Positions 6,124 through 6,128 of a DNA stretch of 6,128 nucleotides are shown here, piece by piece. Source of the DNA: an uncultured Acetatifactor sp. (GTDB lineage Bacteria; Bacillota; Clostridia; Lachnospirales; Lachnospiraceae); the NCBI GenBank assembly GCA_948496895.1, contig CAOOJO010000179.1, positions 1 to 6,128 on the forward strand. The letters are read 5' to 3'. The notes under the pieces are model-generated. The model saw nothing but the letters and a program-made list of their open reading frames with translations, searched no databases and was not told the DNA's origin. Both the position numbers and the translations under genes were made by a program. Positions within the stretch are counted from its first letter, which is position 1; every line of letters begins with the position of its first letter.

Positions 6124-6128
6124 GGGCG

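Overview
The window looks like chromosomal DNA from a GC-rich, low-AT-skew member of the Clostridia, most likely Lachnospiraceae. This placement is an inference. It rests on strong AGGAGG-type ribosome binding sites, the gene set (a CvfB/YitL-type S1 protein, a YjfB-type small protein, a Firmicutes-style acyl-ACP thioesterase, and an FtsEX system paired with a CwlO/PcsB-like coiled-coil hydrolase), and the third-position GC-rich codon use. Every convincing gene lies on the minus strand, so transcription runs from high to low coordinates. I see no mobile element, CRISPR array, tRNA or rRNA.

In transcription order there are three units. (1) 6110 to 4558: a two-hotdog acyl-ACP thioesterase and a CvfB-type RNA-binding protein, translationally coupled by an ATGA overlap. 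(2) 4450 to 4259: a 63-residue YjfB-family 'putative motility' protein, with an extended -10 promoter candidate just upstream and a clear intrinsic terminator (4211 to 4179) just downstream. (3) 4066 to the window edge: a PucR/CdaR-type transcriptional regulator, then after 42 bases ftsE, then ftsX overlapping ftsE, then after 10 bases a secreted coiled-coil M23 peptidase that runs off the left end of the window.

The third unit is the functional core. FtsE (ATPase) and FtsX (membrane transducer) normally switch on a periplasmic or extracellular peptidoglycan hydrolase system during cell division or elongation. Here the adjacent hydrolase carries its own coiled coil and a complete M23 zinc and catalytic residue set. 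That suggests FtsEX directly gates an active endopeptidase, rather than a degenerate activator as with E. coli EnvC. The regulator gene in front has no visible terminator before ftsE and is probably co-transcribed. It is preceded by two almost concentric inverted repeats that make a good candidate operator.

Overall this is mostly a recognisable housekeeping region. The points most worth a second look are the regulator-ftsEX-hydrolase arrangement, the nested dyads upstream of the regulator, the orphan YjfB-like monocistron, and the altered active-site neighbourhood of the thioesterase.
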